A stretch of DNA of 64,000 nucleotides, from NCBI GenBank assembly GCA_046293135.1, contig JBKBPR010000001.1, forward strand, positions 496,001-560,000. The letters are read 5' to 3'. The notes beneath the pieces were generated by a model. The model made no database searches and had not been told where the DNA came from. It saw only the letters and a program-made list of their open reading frames with translations. Numbering within the stretch: the stretch's first letter is position 1; every line of letters begins with the position of its first letter. This document shows positions 34,643-43,199 of the stretch, one piece after another. Source of the DNA: UBA2638 sp046293135. GTDB taxonomy: Bacteria > Pseudomonadota > Alphaproteobacteria > Micavibrionales > Micavibrionaceae. Both the position numbers and the translations under genes were made by a program.

Positions 34643-35089
34643 ATGACCGAAAACGCAACCGAAAACACCTCTGGAAACGCAGGGGACAGCGCTGCCCCTG
34701 ATCTGGAAACGCTCAAGGAGAACTTTGCGCTGTTTGATGATTGGGAGGATCGCTATCGTTATCTGATTGATCTGGGGCGCGGGCTTGCGCCGCTATCCGA
34801 AGCGCAGCGCAGTGAGGAAAACCTTGTGCGCGGCTGCACATCAAAGGTCTGGCTGATCTGTGAGCAGCGCGATGGCAGGTTTTATTTCAAGGCCGATAGC
34901 GATGCGCATATCGTGCGGGGATTGATTGCGCTTTTGATGGCGGCCTATCAGGGGCAAGCGGCCTCAGCCGTTGCATCGGTGGATATTGAAGGATTCTTCC
35001 GTGACATTGGGCTGGAGCAGCATCTCAGCCCCTCCCGCCGCAATGGTTTCTTCTCGATGGTTGAGAAAATCAAGGCGTTTTGCCGTTGA
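34643..35089 (+). CDS. sufE: SufE-family sulfur acceptor protein
   Basis: Accepts persulfide sulfur from the SufS cysteine desulfurase for Fe-S cluster assembly. 148 residues; the active Cys is C65 in NLVRGCTSKVWL, preceded by DRYRYLIDLGRGLAPL, the standard SufE signature. The first 20 residues are a polar, variable leader. No other suf gene is next to it. It is divergent from clpX. A possible sigma-54-type promoter lies just after its stop, belonging to the next gene. Confidence 0.94.
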   Translation: MTENATENTSGNAGDSAAPDLETLKENFALFDDWEDRYRYLIDLGRGLAPLSEAQRSEENLVRGCTSKVWLICEQRDGRFYFKADSDAHIVRGLIALLMAAYQGQAASAVASVDIEGFFRDIGLEQHLSPSRRNGFFSMVEKIKAFCR

Positions 35090-35107
35090 ATTTTTGAATT
35101 TGGTCTT

Positions 35108-35122
35108 TGGCACGAATTGTGC
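35108..35122 (+). promoter_or_regulatory. possible sigma-54 promoter
   Basis: TGGCACGAATTGTGC matches the -24/-12 consensus TGGCACG-N4-TTGC with one mismatch and the required GG-N10-GC spacing. It lies 78 bp before the ATG at 35200. rpoN itself is not in the window, so this remains a motif match. Confidence 0.35.
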
Positions 35123-35199
35123 AATCCTGAAAGAAGGATAAATATGCGTTTGTATGTATTTTTCGCGCGCATTTTAGCGATTTACAAAGGGAGTTTTTC

Positions 35200-35637
35200 A
35201 TGTCCAAGGAATATGCCGAGCGGCGGATCAAAGAAGCCCTCAAGAAAACGGGCGGTAACGCCGTGAAGGCGCGCCAGCAGGTGATCGCCTGGACATATGA
35301 AGACCCGAAATTGCTCCATGCCCTGACGAAATCGCATTTGACGGGGATTGTTGCCTATAACATTGAGCGCATTTTATCAGGGCGCGGCGCGGCGGAAGAT
35401 ATCAGCGATATTCAAAGCGTCAATAAATCAGCCGGGCAGGGCGCGAAGACCGCGGCGCAGAAGGAAGAGAATTTCGGAATGGAGCTGCTGAAGGCTGTGG
35501 CTGGTAATTCGGGTGCTATGTTCGGAATGGAAAGCTATAGCGGCAACGCGCCCAAACGCCCGAAAGTTTCAAAAAGCCATATCGAGGCGATCCACGCCAT
35601 GACCAAAGGCCGCGGCAAGATTGATAAAATTGATTGA
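35200..35637 (+). CDS. conserved-looking hypothetical protein
   Basis: 145 residues, no assigned function. The N-terminal half (ERRIKEALKKTGGNAVKARQQVIAWTYEDPKLLHALTKSHL) is helical and basic, followed by a polar Ala/Gly/Gln linker and a short C-terminal helix with SKSHIEAIHAMTKGRG. GGGAG sits before the ATG. The N-terminal pattern resembles proteins I have seen in alphaproteobacterial genomes, but I cannot name a family. The kinase gene follows after 17 bp, so the two are probably cotranscribed. Confidence 0.7.
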   Translation: MSKEYAERRIKEALKKTGGNAVKARQQVIAWTYEDPKLLHALTKSHLTGIVAYNIERILSGRGAAEDISDIQSVNKSAGQGAKTAAQKEENFGMELLKAVAGNSGAMFGMESYSGNAPKRPKVSKSHIEAIHAMTKGRGKIDKID

Positions 35638-35654
35638 TGTGATCTTTGGTTTTG

Positions 35655-36683
35655 ATGCGCCCTGATCCCTTATATAGCCCTCACTGGACTATTGTTGAGA
35701 CACTGCCGCAAGATGGCGGTTTGCGGCGCTATACCCGCATTGAAAAAAACAGCCTAAACGCGCTTTATATGGAGTGCGGCGATCCGAGCTTGGCGGGGGC
35801 ATCCGATGTCCGCGATTTTGTACGGATCGGTGAATGGCTGCGCGATATCGGGGTGCGGACGCCGCAAATCTATGAGCTGTTCGAAGAGGCAAATGCGGCC
35901 ATTATCGAGGATTTCGGCGCGGTTTCTGTCAAGCAGGCGATTGTAAAAAGCGGCGGCGCGGCGGCTATGGGCTATTATAAGGGCGCGGCGGAGATTCTCA
36001 AGCTCATGCAAAACGTGCCGATTTCCGAGCTTCCGCAAGGCTTGCCGCATTTCGAGCAATCCTTTATGCGCAAGGCGCGGCAGCGTTTTATCGATTGGTA
36101 TGTGCCTGTTTTGCGTCAACGTGCCAATGATTCGGCGCTGGTTGAGGAGTATCACGCGCTTTGGGATGGCATTGAGCAGCGGATCGGCGCAGCGGAAGAG
36201 GGGTTTATGCATGTCGATTTTCATGTTGAAAATATGATGGTGTTGGGCGGGCAATCGAGCGGACATCCTAGCGTTATCGGCGTTGATTCTATCGGTGTGA
36301 TTGATTTTCAGGAAGGCATGATCGGGCCTAAAGCTTATGATTGGTCGAATCTGCTTGAAGATATGCGCGCCGATGTGCCGCCGGATATTCGTGCCGCGCT
36401 GCTGGACGGGCAATCGCGAGAATTTTTGGCGCGTTACCGCGTTTTGGGAACGCAATTTCATTGCCGCCTTTTGGGGCAGATTATGCGCTGGGCGCTGGCG
36501 GAGAATAAAACCCAATATATGCAATATTATCCGCGGCTTGTCGGGTATGTCGAGGCGGCGTTGGCTGATCCTGTGCTGGCCGAATTCAAAGCGTTTTTAG
36601 AGCGCGAGCGCATTGCCATTTGTGATCTTTCAAAGATGAACTGGGCGGAGAGCCGAAAATTTATCGCTCAAAATGCGATTTAA
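35655..36683 (+). CDS. AmgK-like aminoglycoside-phosphotransferase-fold kinase
   Basis: APH-fold kinase of 342 residues. The catalytic loop is HVDFHVENMMV (Brenner-type HxDxHxxN) and the metal motif is IGVIDFQEGMIGPKAYDWSNLL, a DFQ in place of DFG, as in the N-acetylmuramate/N-acetylglucosamine anomeric kinase AmgK. These phosphorylate MurNAc at C1 in a cell-wall recycling route with MurU. The usual neighbours tsaE and murU are absent here, so the substrate is inferred. The start was taken at the ATG at 35655; a TTG three codons upstream is possible. It fits with the S66 peptidase elsewhere in the window. Confidence 0.8.
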   Translation: MRPDPLYSPHWTIVETLPQDGGLRRYTRIEKNSLNALYMECGDPSLAGASDVRDFVRIGEWLRDIGVRTPQIYELFEEANAAIIEDFGAVSVKQAIVKSGGAAAMGYYKGAAEILKLMQNVPISELPQGLPHFEQSFMRKARQRFIDWYVPVLRQRANDSALVEEYHALWDGIEQRIGAAEEGFMHVDFHVENMMVLGGQSSGHPSVIGVDSIGVIDFQEGMIGPKAYDWSNLLEDMRADVPPDIRAALLDGQSREFLARYRVLGTQFHCRLLGQIMRWALAENKTQYMQYYPRLVGYVEAALADPVLAEFKAFLERERIAICDLSKMNWAESRKFIAQNAI

Positions 36684-36826
36684 CGCGGTTGGTATCACAT
36701 TTCCTCTTGATTCGGTGGGCTGCACCTGTTTTTAAATAATTCAGGAAAATATTTTCCCCAATGCGTTTGTTGCGATGTTCGCGGCAAATTGAAATTCTGA
36801 AACCATCAAAACCGGAGTTCCGTCCC

Positions 36827-38047
36827 ATGGCTTTTATTGCTGACCGCTTGTCCCGTATCAAACCTTCGCCGACAATTGCCGTGACGAACAAGGCCAAGGA
36901 ATTGCAAGAAGCCGGCAAAGATGTGATCGGCCTTGGCGCGGGCGAGCCTGATTTTGATACGCCCGACTTTATCAAGGCAGGGGCGAAAGCCGCGATTGAT
37001 AAGGGTGAGACGAAATACACCGCCGTCGATGGAACGAATGCGCTCAAAGATGCGATTATCGGTAAGTTCAAGCGGGATAATAACCTCACCTATGGCCGCG
37101 ATCAGATCACCGTCGGAACGGGCGGCAAGCAGGTATTGTATAACGCGCTGATGGCGACGCTCAATCCGGGGGATGAGGTGATTATCCCCGCGCCGTATTG
37201 GGTGTCTTATCCCGATATGACTTTGCTCGCCGAAGGTACGCCCGTTTGTGTGCCATGCCCGAAGGAGGCGCAATTCAAGCTCCAGCCTCAGGATCTGGAA
37301 GCGGCGATTACACCCAAGACAAAATGGCTGATCTTGAACTCTCCCTCTAATCCGACGGGCGGGGCGTATTCATGGGCGGAAATGAAAGCGCTCACTGATG
37401 TTTTGCTGCGCCACCCGCATGTTTACATCATGACCGATGATATGTACGAGCATCTGGTTTATGACGGATTCAAATTCTGCACCCCCGCCGAGGTCGAGCC
37501 GCAATTATATGACCGCACATTGACCTGTAACGGCGTGTCGAAATCCTATTCGATGACAGGCTGGCGGATCGGCTATGCGGGCGGGCCAAAGGAGCTGATT
37601 AAGGCGATTGCGAAAATTCAATCGCAAAGCACATCCAACCCGTGTTCGGTATCGCAAGCCGCCGCCGTCACGGCGCTCAACGGCGATCAATCGTTTTTGC
37701 AGGAGCGCAATGAGAGCTTCCGCCAGCGCCGCGATATGGTGGTGGAAATGTTAAACGCCGCAGAAGGCATTGAATGCCTGAAGCCTGAAGGCGCGTTCTA
37801 CGTTTACCCGTCCTGCGCAGGGGTGATGGGCAAAACAACGCCAGAGGGCAAGCGCCTCGAAACCGATGAGGATTTTGTGACATATTTGCTGGAAAGTGTC
37901 GGCGTTGCCTGTGTACAAGGCGCGGCATTCGGGTTGTCGCCATATTTCCGCATTTCCTACGCCACATCCGAAGCCAATTTGCGCGAAGCGTGCAGCCGTA
38001 TCCAAAAGGGTTGCGCAGCGCTTAAGGGCGAGGCCAAAGCGGCTTAA
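36827..38047 (+). CDS. aatA: aspartate aminotransferase (class I)
   Basis: PLP enzyme that interconverts aspartate/2-oxoglutarate and oxaloacetate/glutamate. Class Ib type: MAFIADRLSRIKPSPTIAVTNKA, GAGEPDFDTPDFIKAGAKAAID, the PLP-lysine region NGVSKSYSMTGWRIGY, and NSPSNPTG. The start was moved to the ATG at 36827, which has GGAG 9 bases upstream and the family N-terminus; a 22-residue upstream extension has no homology. 406 residues is normal. It follows the kinase gene by ~145 bp. Confidence 0.95.
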   Translation: MAFIADRLSRIKPSPTIAVTNKAKELQEAGKDVIGLGAGEPDFDTPDFIKAGAKAAIDKGETKYTAVDGTNALKDAIIGKFKRDNNLTYGRDQITVGTGGKQVLYNALMATLNPGDEVIIPAPYWVSYPDMTLLAEGTPVCVPCPKEAQFKLQPQDLEAAITPKTKWLILNSPSNPTGGAYSWAEMKALTDVLLRHPHVYIMTDDMYEHLVYDGFKFCTPAEVEPQLYDRTLTCNGVSKSYSMTGWRIGYAGGPKELIKAIAKIQSQSTSNPCSVSQAAAVTALNGDQSFLQERNESFRQRRDMVVEMLNAAEGIECLKPEGAFYVYPSCAGVMGKTTPEGKRLETDEDFVTYLLESVGVACVQGAAFGLSPYFRISYATSEANLREACSRIQKGCAALKGEAKAA

Positions 38048-38109
38048 GGCTTTCGGTTACGTTCAGTTGCTGAGCAAATGTTTGGCAAAGCCAAAACAGA
38101 AAGCGTTGT

Positions 38110-39117
38110 CTAGCCGTAAGCCAGTTCTCCGCTCTCCCCCTCTATTGTCGGCGGTGGTTTTGGGGCGTGCGAAGAAATATGCCTTGCTTGAACAGGTTCA
38201 TAAAGCGCCCTGTCATGTAAGGCTTGCCGCACGGCTGGGGTTGATTTGATAATCGAAATCAGCTTTTGAATCCCTTCATCGGTTTTGTGAATAAAGCTAT
38301 GACCGCTATCAACTGAGTCTGTTTTTGCACCCATTATGTTGGCAACCTCTTCGATAAACGGGTTATGCGAAACAAGATCATGCTCCCCTGATAAGAAATG
38401 TATATTTTCCCTTTTTAAAACTCTGGGGAAGCCGCTCTCACGGATAGCTTGCATGAGCTCGCTGGTGGGGCGATGCATATAAAGTGCTTGTCTGTGGTTG
38501 GCGATTTGCTTGTTTGTTTCATCACTGGATTGAATTGCACGCAAAAAGGCGCTTTCCAAAAATGTTGTGCCGACAGCGGCATTGGCAAACACTCTTGAGT
38601 ATAACTTTGCTGCGCCTCTCCAAATACTGTTGTGATATCTTGATCCATAGAAGGGCGCCGCCATAACCGTACCCTCATAGCGCTCTGAAAAGCGCTTGGC
38701 GTGGTCAGGATCTGTAAGAAGCTTGGTTAACAAAAATCCGCCTGTCGAGTGATTTGCGGCAATTTTGGGGGCGGTGTATTTGGATAATCTATCCAATTCG
38801 CCATCAATGTAGACGGCCTTGGCAATTTTTTCGTAAGACTCAAGAAAGTCAATTTCATCGGCAGGGTCGGGCAGGGTTACCAGCGTAACGTTAATACCGC
38901 TTTTGTTCAGCGTATTGAGAAGCTTTTCGTACAAATAAGGATTGGATTTAAAGCCTTTGATAAAGTGAACTTCGGCAATCGGGTCTTTTATGTGGGCGCG
39001 GGTGATATAGGTGTCGACCCCTCCCAAGCGCATATGCTCTATCGGGTGTCTGAAATTGTCGTTGCCATGAAGGCATTCCAGGAATAACCCTGTAAGTGCT
39101 CTTTGTTTTTCTGTCAA
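38110..39117 (-). CDS. alpha/beta-hydrolase (lysophospholipase-like)
   Basis: 335 residues. The nucleophile elbow appears as NHSTGGFL (Ser in a HSTGG variant of GxSxG), an Asp follows in LSGEHDLVSH, and the His is in SGHSFIHK, completing a triad in the usual order. FIKGFKSNPYLYEKLLNTL resembles the cap-approach of monoglyceride lipase/lysophospholipase proteins. There is no signal peptide. It starts at TTG 39117 with GGAAACGG upstream. The next gene upstream on the same strand is a patatin-like protein, so both may act on lipids. Confidence 0.75.
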   Translation of the reverse strand: MTEKQRALTGLFLECLHGNDNFRHPIEHMRLGGVDTYITRAHIKDPIAEVHFIKGFKSNPYLYEKLLNTLNKSGINVTLVTLPDPADEIDFLESYEKIAKAVYIDGELDRLSKYTAPKIAANHSTGGFLLTKLLTDPDHAKRFSERYEGTVMAAPFYGSRYHNSIWRGAAKLYSRVFANAAVGTTFLESAFLRAIQSSDETNKQIANHRQALYMHRPTSELMQAIRESGFPRVLKRENIHFLSGEHDLVSHNPFIEEVANIMGAKTDSVDSGHSFIHKTDEGIQKLISIIKSTPAVRQALHDRALYEPVQARHISSHAPKPPPTIEGESGELAYG

Positions 39118-39221
39118 AACCGTTTCCGTTGCTTAATAAGAGTTTCCGTGTCTTTAAGCTGATTCATGTATAACAGATTTTGCATCGAATGCGCAAATTT
39201 ATGCTCTTTAAGCCTTATATT

Positions 39222-40916
39222 TTATGGTTGATTATTGGGCGTGGGAGATGAATCGAAAAGGCTGAAGCGTGGCAAAGAGCCGCCAAATCTCAAAAAGTCG
39301 AGAATACTACTGCTTGATTGGGGTTTCTTGTTCAAGTTTTCCGGTGGGAAAATCTCATCAATGGCTTTCAGGCGCTTGTTGTAGAAAGACTCCGTGATGA
39401 GTTTATGCCGCAAGGCGCGCTCTAATCCTAGCTTGGCTTCATTCACTAAAGCTTCAAGATTGTCCCAAACCATGGTCCATCCAAAATCCTCAAGCTGCGC
39501 AATTTTTTCAGGCCTTGCATCAATCAGGTCATATTTGGGAAGCCGCATAACCTCTTCTTCAAAGTTCTGACGGATATGGCGCTTGGAAAATACGCCTTTA
39601 TATTTCTTAAGGCTTTCGCGGTACTTATAGGTGTTGTTTACGATGGCTTCATCAACGATTTTATCAATAAAGACGGCGTTCTCTGGTCCTAATTCCTCTT
39701 TTAAGTCACGAATGGCTTTGGAGGTGTTAAACAATAGAGGGATCTTTAAAAGCGGCGCGCCTTCTTCCGAATCCAGGCGCCCAAGGATCAATAGTTCCCC
39801 CATGCGCTCAGGGTCGATCTTCGGCGGGAAAATACCTGTCCCTATACTAACGCCATGTCGCTTGATGCTTACTTTTAACTGCCCTGATTCTTGCGCTTGA
39901 TTGAATTTACGCCGAATGCTGTTCATGGCGGCGGCCATCGTGTTGTGGTGGGCTATGTCATCATAATAACACTTTGAAACCGGCGAATAATACGGTTTGA
40001 AAATGGTTTGGGCTGGCATGCTGCGCTTGGGGATTTCTGCCAGCGGTAAGTTTTCGTGAGAAATAAAGCCTTTCCATCGTTTGATAGGTTTGATGAAAAT
40101 ATGCGATTCAGGCTCGCGGCGACAAATGTTGAAAGAGTCAACGTGAAGCCCCGTAATGGCATCATGGAGCATAACGGGCGAGCCGTCTTCGAAAACCAGA
40201 TGTCTATCAAGCGCGTTGTGAACAGGCTCGGGGGAAAAGAAGAAGTTTTTGACCTTGCCTTTAGAGCGCTCTAATAATTTTCTTAAGATTGGGAGTGCCG
40301 TCAGCTCCATCGCCCCTGAAACAAGGTTGAAGCGTCGAGTATGCGTGTTCTTATCTGCATTGTCTGTTTTTGCAGTATGTTTGGAGAACGGCAGGCCGAT
40401 TTTACGGCCGATATTTCTGGCCATGGCGGCGGCGCTATCCAAAGCATTTGCGAAGGCTTGATCTTTTTTGCCTGACCAGTTTTCTATGATTTCAATGGTT
40501 TTTTCGAAGAGCTTTAATTCAATTTCAAGCTTCACCATATTGGTGTGATAGTTTTCCTGATACGGCTCGAAAATTTCCTGACAGAGTTGTTTTAGTATCT
40601 CTGCATATTGCGCGGCGGTAAATTTAGGCGTTTTAGAGCCTTTTTTAATAGGGCATGCTAAGCCGACAGCGGGATCGCTACCGATTGAATCGCCGGAGAT
40701 CATGTCAAATTGCCAAGCAATCGGAATGCCTGTGACTTCCTCTAGAAATATTAGCAGCTGTGCTTGGCTAACTCCATGAACCGCGCCGCCGCCCAAATAT
40801 AATAGTCGGAAGTCCTCTTCTGCGGACTGCAAAAACCCCACTGTTTGAAACCTCTTTTTTATGCGTCGTAATCGCTTATTGACGGCAAAGATTAATGCTT
40901 TTCTCAGAAAATTCAA
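39222..40916 (-). CDS. patatin-like phospholipase, divergent
   Basis: 564 residues with a recognisable but divergent patatin core: LYLGGGAVHGVSQAQLLIFLEEVTG (oxyanion glycine loop) followed by FDMISGDSIGS, the GxSxG nucleophile. The expected catalytic Asp of a DG[GA] motif may be EDGSPVML. Long Lys-rich insertions and a C-terminal ~150-residue helical part are not typical. The first codon is TTG with no ribosome site; a GTG at 40841 with AAGAGG 9 bases upstream is a strong alternative start. Lipid hydrolase is the likely activity; the substrate is unknown. Confidence 0.75.
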   Translation of the reverse strand: MNFLRKALIFAVNKRLRRIKKRFQTVGFLQSAEEDFRLLYLGGGAVHGVSQAQLLIFLEEVTGIPIAWQFDMISGDSIGSDPAVGLACPIKKGSKTPKFTAAQYAEILKQLCQEIFEPYQENYHTNMVKLEIELKLFEKTIEIIENWSGKKDQAFANALDSAAAMARNIGRKIGLPFSKHTAKTDNADKNTHTRRFNLVSGAMELTALPILRKLLERSKGKVKNFFFSPEPVHNALDRHLVFEDGSPVMLHDAITGLHVDSFNICRREPESHIFIKPIKRWKGFISHENLPLAEIPKRSMPAQTIFKPYYSPVSKCYYDDIAHHNTMAAAMNSIRRKFNQAQESGQLKVSIKRHGVSIGTGIFPPKIDPERMGELLILGRLDSEEGAPLLKIPLLFNTSKAIRDLKEELGPENAVFIDKIVDEAIVNNTYKYRESLKKYKGVFSKRHIRQNFEEEVMRLPKYDLIDARPEKIAQLEDFGWTMVWDNLEALVNEAKLGLERALRHKLITESFYNKRLKAIDEIFPPENLNKKPQSSSSILDFLRFGGSLPRFSLFDSSPTPNNQP

Positions 40917-40978
40917 GAAAAGCTAATGGTGCAACGCATATATGCATAAAACAGAATATTCAAATATTGGGCTGAAAT

Positions 40979-41090
40979 AAAAAACCGGGTCTCTGGAGCA
41001 AGCTCCGGACCCGGCGAGTTGAACAGGGAGGTTTCACGTCTGGGAGACGTAGGATCTCTGGGAAGAGACCCCTCAACGCATCGCGTTGAT
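40979..41090 (-). ncRNA. candidate structured small RNA with three hairpins and terminator
   Basis: On the minus strand, in order: TCAACGC-GAT-GCGTTGA (41089-41073), TCTCT-TCCC-AGAGA (41068-41055), ACGTCT-CCC-AGACGT (41050-41036), a single-stranded stretch with CCTCCC, and a bipartite GC-rich terminator hairpin (41014-40985) followed by six T. Loops are C-rich. A promoter-like TAGACT-16-TATATA lies just upstream. The 324-bp gap at 40917-41240 holds no protein gene. The hairpins could instead belong to the 3' end of the LysR transcript. Confidence 0.55.
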
Positions 41091-41092
41091 GA

Positions 41093-41121
41093 GGATTTAT
41101 ATACTTTTCGATGACTCGAAG
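41093..41121 (-). promoter_or_regulatory. candidate promoter for the small RNA
   Basis: Minus strand: TAGACT, 16 bp, TATATA, with the predicted start ~6 bp downstream at about 41,088-41,090. The spacer contains the inverted repeat TTCGA-GTCA-TCGAA, a possible operator between the two promoter boxes. Confidence 0.4.
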
Positions 41122-41240
41122 TCTATATATATTTACGCAAACCAGCCATGCTAATTATGCATACCTCCATGAGTGATTCGGATAGCTAGGAGTCATTCAT
41201 AAAAAAACTGTTATAATTTAACACGCCAAAGTTTTTATGG

Positions 41241-42134
41241 CTATAACTTGAACTTTGTTTTGGCGATGTGCTGTAGCAGGAAATCCCGAAACGTTGCAAT
41301 ACGCTGAGAATTGCGGCGTTCCTCGGCATAAACAAAATATAAGTCTACATCCGGCCTTGTCTTGTCTGGGATGATAACTTCAAGGTCAGGATCATTCATA
41401 ATCACGTAATCGGGCAGAACCGCAATCCCGACATGATTCTTAACAGCGTGAATCATGCTGTTGATCGAATTCATAAGCATCACATTGTCATGCGCTGTAT
41501 CGATTCCCACCTCATCGAATAGCCAATTGATATCGCTATAAGGTTGATTCGCTTGTGTGGCGTACCCCAATAACCAATGCCCGCGTAAATCGAGCATGGT
41601 TTTAGGTCTGCCGCGCTTGTCCAGATAGTCTTTGGAGGCGCAAATATGAAAGCCCACTGAACATAAATGTCGCTGGATCAGATCATCCTGATCGGGCTTG
41701 CTCATACGCAAAGCCACATCGGCCTCACGCATCCCTAAATTCAGGATTCTGTCGTCAAACAGTAAGGTAAGCTGGAGATTCGGGTTTTGTTCACGTAGTA
41801 GCGGCAATTTCGGAAACAGCCACGTCGTCGCAAAAAACTCGATTGTTGTTACCATCAACGGGCCGCTTGATTGCTTGCGGGTGTCGATGATTTGCCCTTC
41901 GATATGGGTCAGCTTTTTAAAAATATCCTGAGTGGTGCTGAACAGAATCTCGCCTTGCTCGGTGAGGATAAGCCCGCGGGCATGGCGGTGGAAGAGCGCA
42001 ACGCCCAGCGAATCCTCCAGTGAAGAAATTTGCCGTGATATCGCGGATTGGCTCAGATTAAGCTTCTGTCCGGCATGGGTAAAGCTCCCCTCGCTGGCGA
42101 CATAGTGGAAAATTCTGAGCTTGTCCCAATCCAT
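41241..42134 (-). CDS. LysR-family transcriptional regulator
   Basis: N-terminal winged HTH MDWDKLRIFHYVASEGSFTHAGQKLNLSQSAISRQISSLEDSLGVALFHRHARGLILTEQG, then a periplasmic-binding-protein-like effector domain (about 90-297). It starts 3 bp after the trxB stop on the same strand, so the two are almost certainly cotranscribed; this pairing is common in Alphaproteobacteria, and the regulator may respond to redox or amino-acid state, though no ligand is known. The downstream gap contains the candidate small RNA. Confidence 0.92.
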   Translation of the reverse strand: MDWDKLRIFHYVASEGSFTHAGQKLNLSQSAISRQISSLEDSLGVALFHRHARGLILTEQGEILFSTTQDIFKKLTHIEGQIIDTRKQSSGPLMVTTIEFFATTWLFPKLPLLREQNPNLQLTLLFDDRILNLGMREADVALRMSKPDQDDLIQRHLCSVGFHICASKDYLDKRGRPKTMLDLRGHWLLGYATQANQPYSDINWLFDEVGIDTAHDNVMLMNSINSMIHAVKNHVGIAVLPDYVIMNDPDLEVIIPDKTRPDVDLYFVYAEERRNSQRIATFRDFLLQHIAKTKFKL

Positions 42135-42137
42135 GCG

Positions 42138-43130
42138 CTAGGCCGCAGCCTCATTATCAGCATTCCGTGATTGCGGCTCTGTTTCGGCCTTGTCCTGCGC
42201 GGCAAGGAAACGGTCAGCCTCAAGCGCGGCCATGCAGCCCATGCCCGCAGCCGTAACGGCTTGGCGATAGGTGTGATCGGTCACATCACCCGCCGCAAAA
42301 ACGCCGGGAATCGAGGTCTGGGTCGAATCGGGCTTGCTGATAATGTAATTGCTCTCATCCATTTTCAGCTTGCCTTTGAACAGTTCTGTGGCCGGATCAT
42401 GGCCAATCGCCACAAACACGCCCTCAACATCCAACGTTGATTCGGCGCCTGATTTTACGTCTTTGAGCCTCAGCCCTGTAACGGCTTGACCGTCGCCAAG
42501 GATTTCCTCAACGGTTGTATCCCAGATAAAGCGCATTTTCTCGTTCTTGAATAAGCGCTCTTGCAGGATTTTTTCAGCGCGTAAGCTGTCACGGCGGTGA
42601 ATCAATGTGACGCTGGAGCAGAAATTGGTCAGGAACAAGGCTTCCTCAACCGCCGAATTGCCGCCGCCGATAATCGCCACATCCTTGCCTTTGAAGAAAA
42701 ATCCGTCACAGGTTGCGCAGGCGGAAATGCCCTTGCCGCGATAAGTAGATTCGCTTTCCAGCCCCAGCCAGCGCGCCTTTGCGCCCGTGGCAATCACGAT
42801 GGTGTCGCCCGTATAAATCGTGCCGCCATCGCCGCGAGCGCGAAACGGTCTGACGTTCAAATCAACCTCGGTGATGTAATCGCTCACCATTTTTGTGCCG
42901 ACATGCTCGGCCTGCAGGCGCATTTGTTCCATCAGCCAAGGGCCTTCGATAACATCGGCAAAGCCGGGGTAGTTCTCGACCTCGGTGGTAATCATCAACT
43001 GCCCGCCCGGTTCCATACCAGTCACCAGCATCGGTTCAAGATTGGCGCGCGCGGCATAAATGGCGGCGGTATATCCGGCAGGGCCGGAGCCGATAATAAG
43101 GACTTTGCTGTGATATGTTTTATCCGTCAT
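42138..43130 (-). CDS. trxB: thioredoxin reductase
   Basis: FAD/NADPH enzyme that keeps thioredoxin reduced. The FAD motif GSGPAGYTAAIYAARA is near residue 14, the redox pair is C138/C141 in SACATCDGFF, and the NADPH motif is IIGGGNSAVEEALFL. The C-terminal FAD motif GVFAAGDVTDHTYRQAVTAAGMGC is present. 330 residues, slightly long because of a polar 15-residue tail. It is the first gene of a two-gene operon with the LysR gene. Confidence 0.97.
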   Translation of the reverse strand: MTDKTYHSKVLIIGSGPAGYTAAIYAARANLEPMLVTGMEPGGQLMITTEVENYPGFADVIEGPWLMEQMRLQAEHVGTKMVSDYITEVDLNVRPFRARGDGGTIYTGDTIVIATGAKARWLGLESESTYRGKGISACATCDGFFFKGKDVAIIGGGNSAVEEALFLTNFCSSVTLIHRRDSLRAEKILQERLFKNEKMRFIWDTTVEEILGDGQAVTGLRLKDVKSGAESTLDVEGVFVAIGHDPATELFKGKLKMDESNYIISKPDSTQTSIPGVFAAGDVTDHTYRQAVTAAGMGCMAALEADRFLAAQDKAETEPQSRNADNEAAA

Positions 43131-43199
43131 GTGGCACGCTATTGAATGTCTGGGCTGTTCTTTAATAAATTTAATTATCTAAGTATTTATTTAGCAGTC

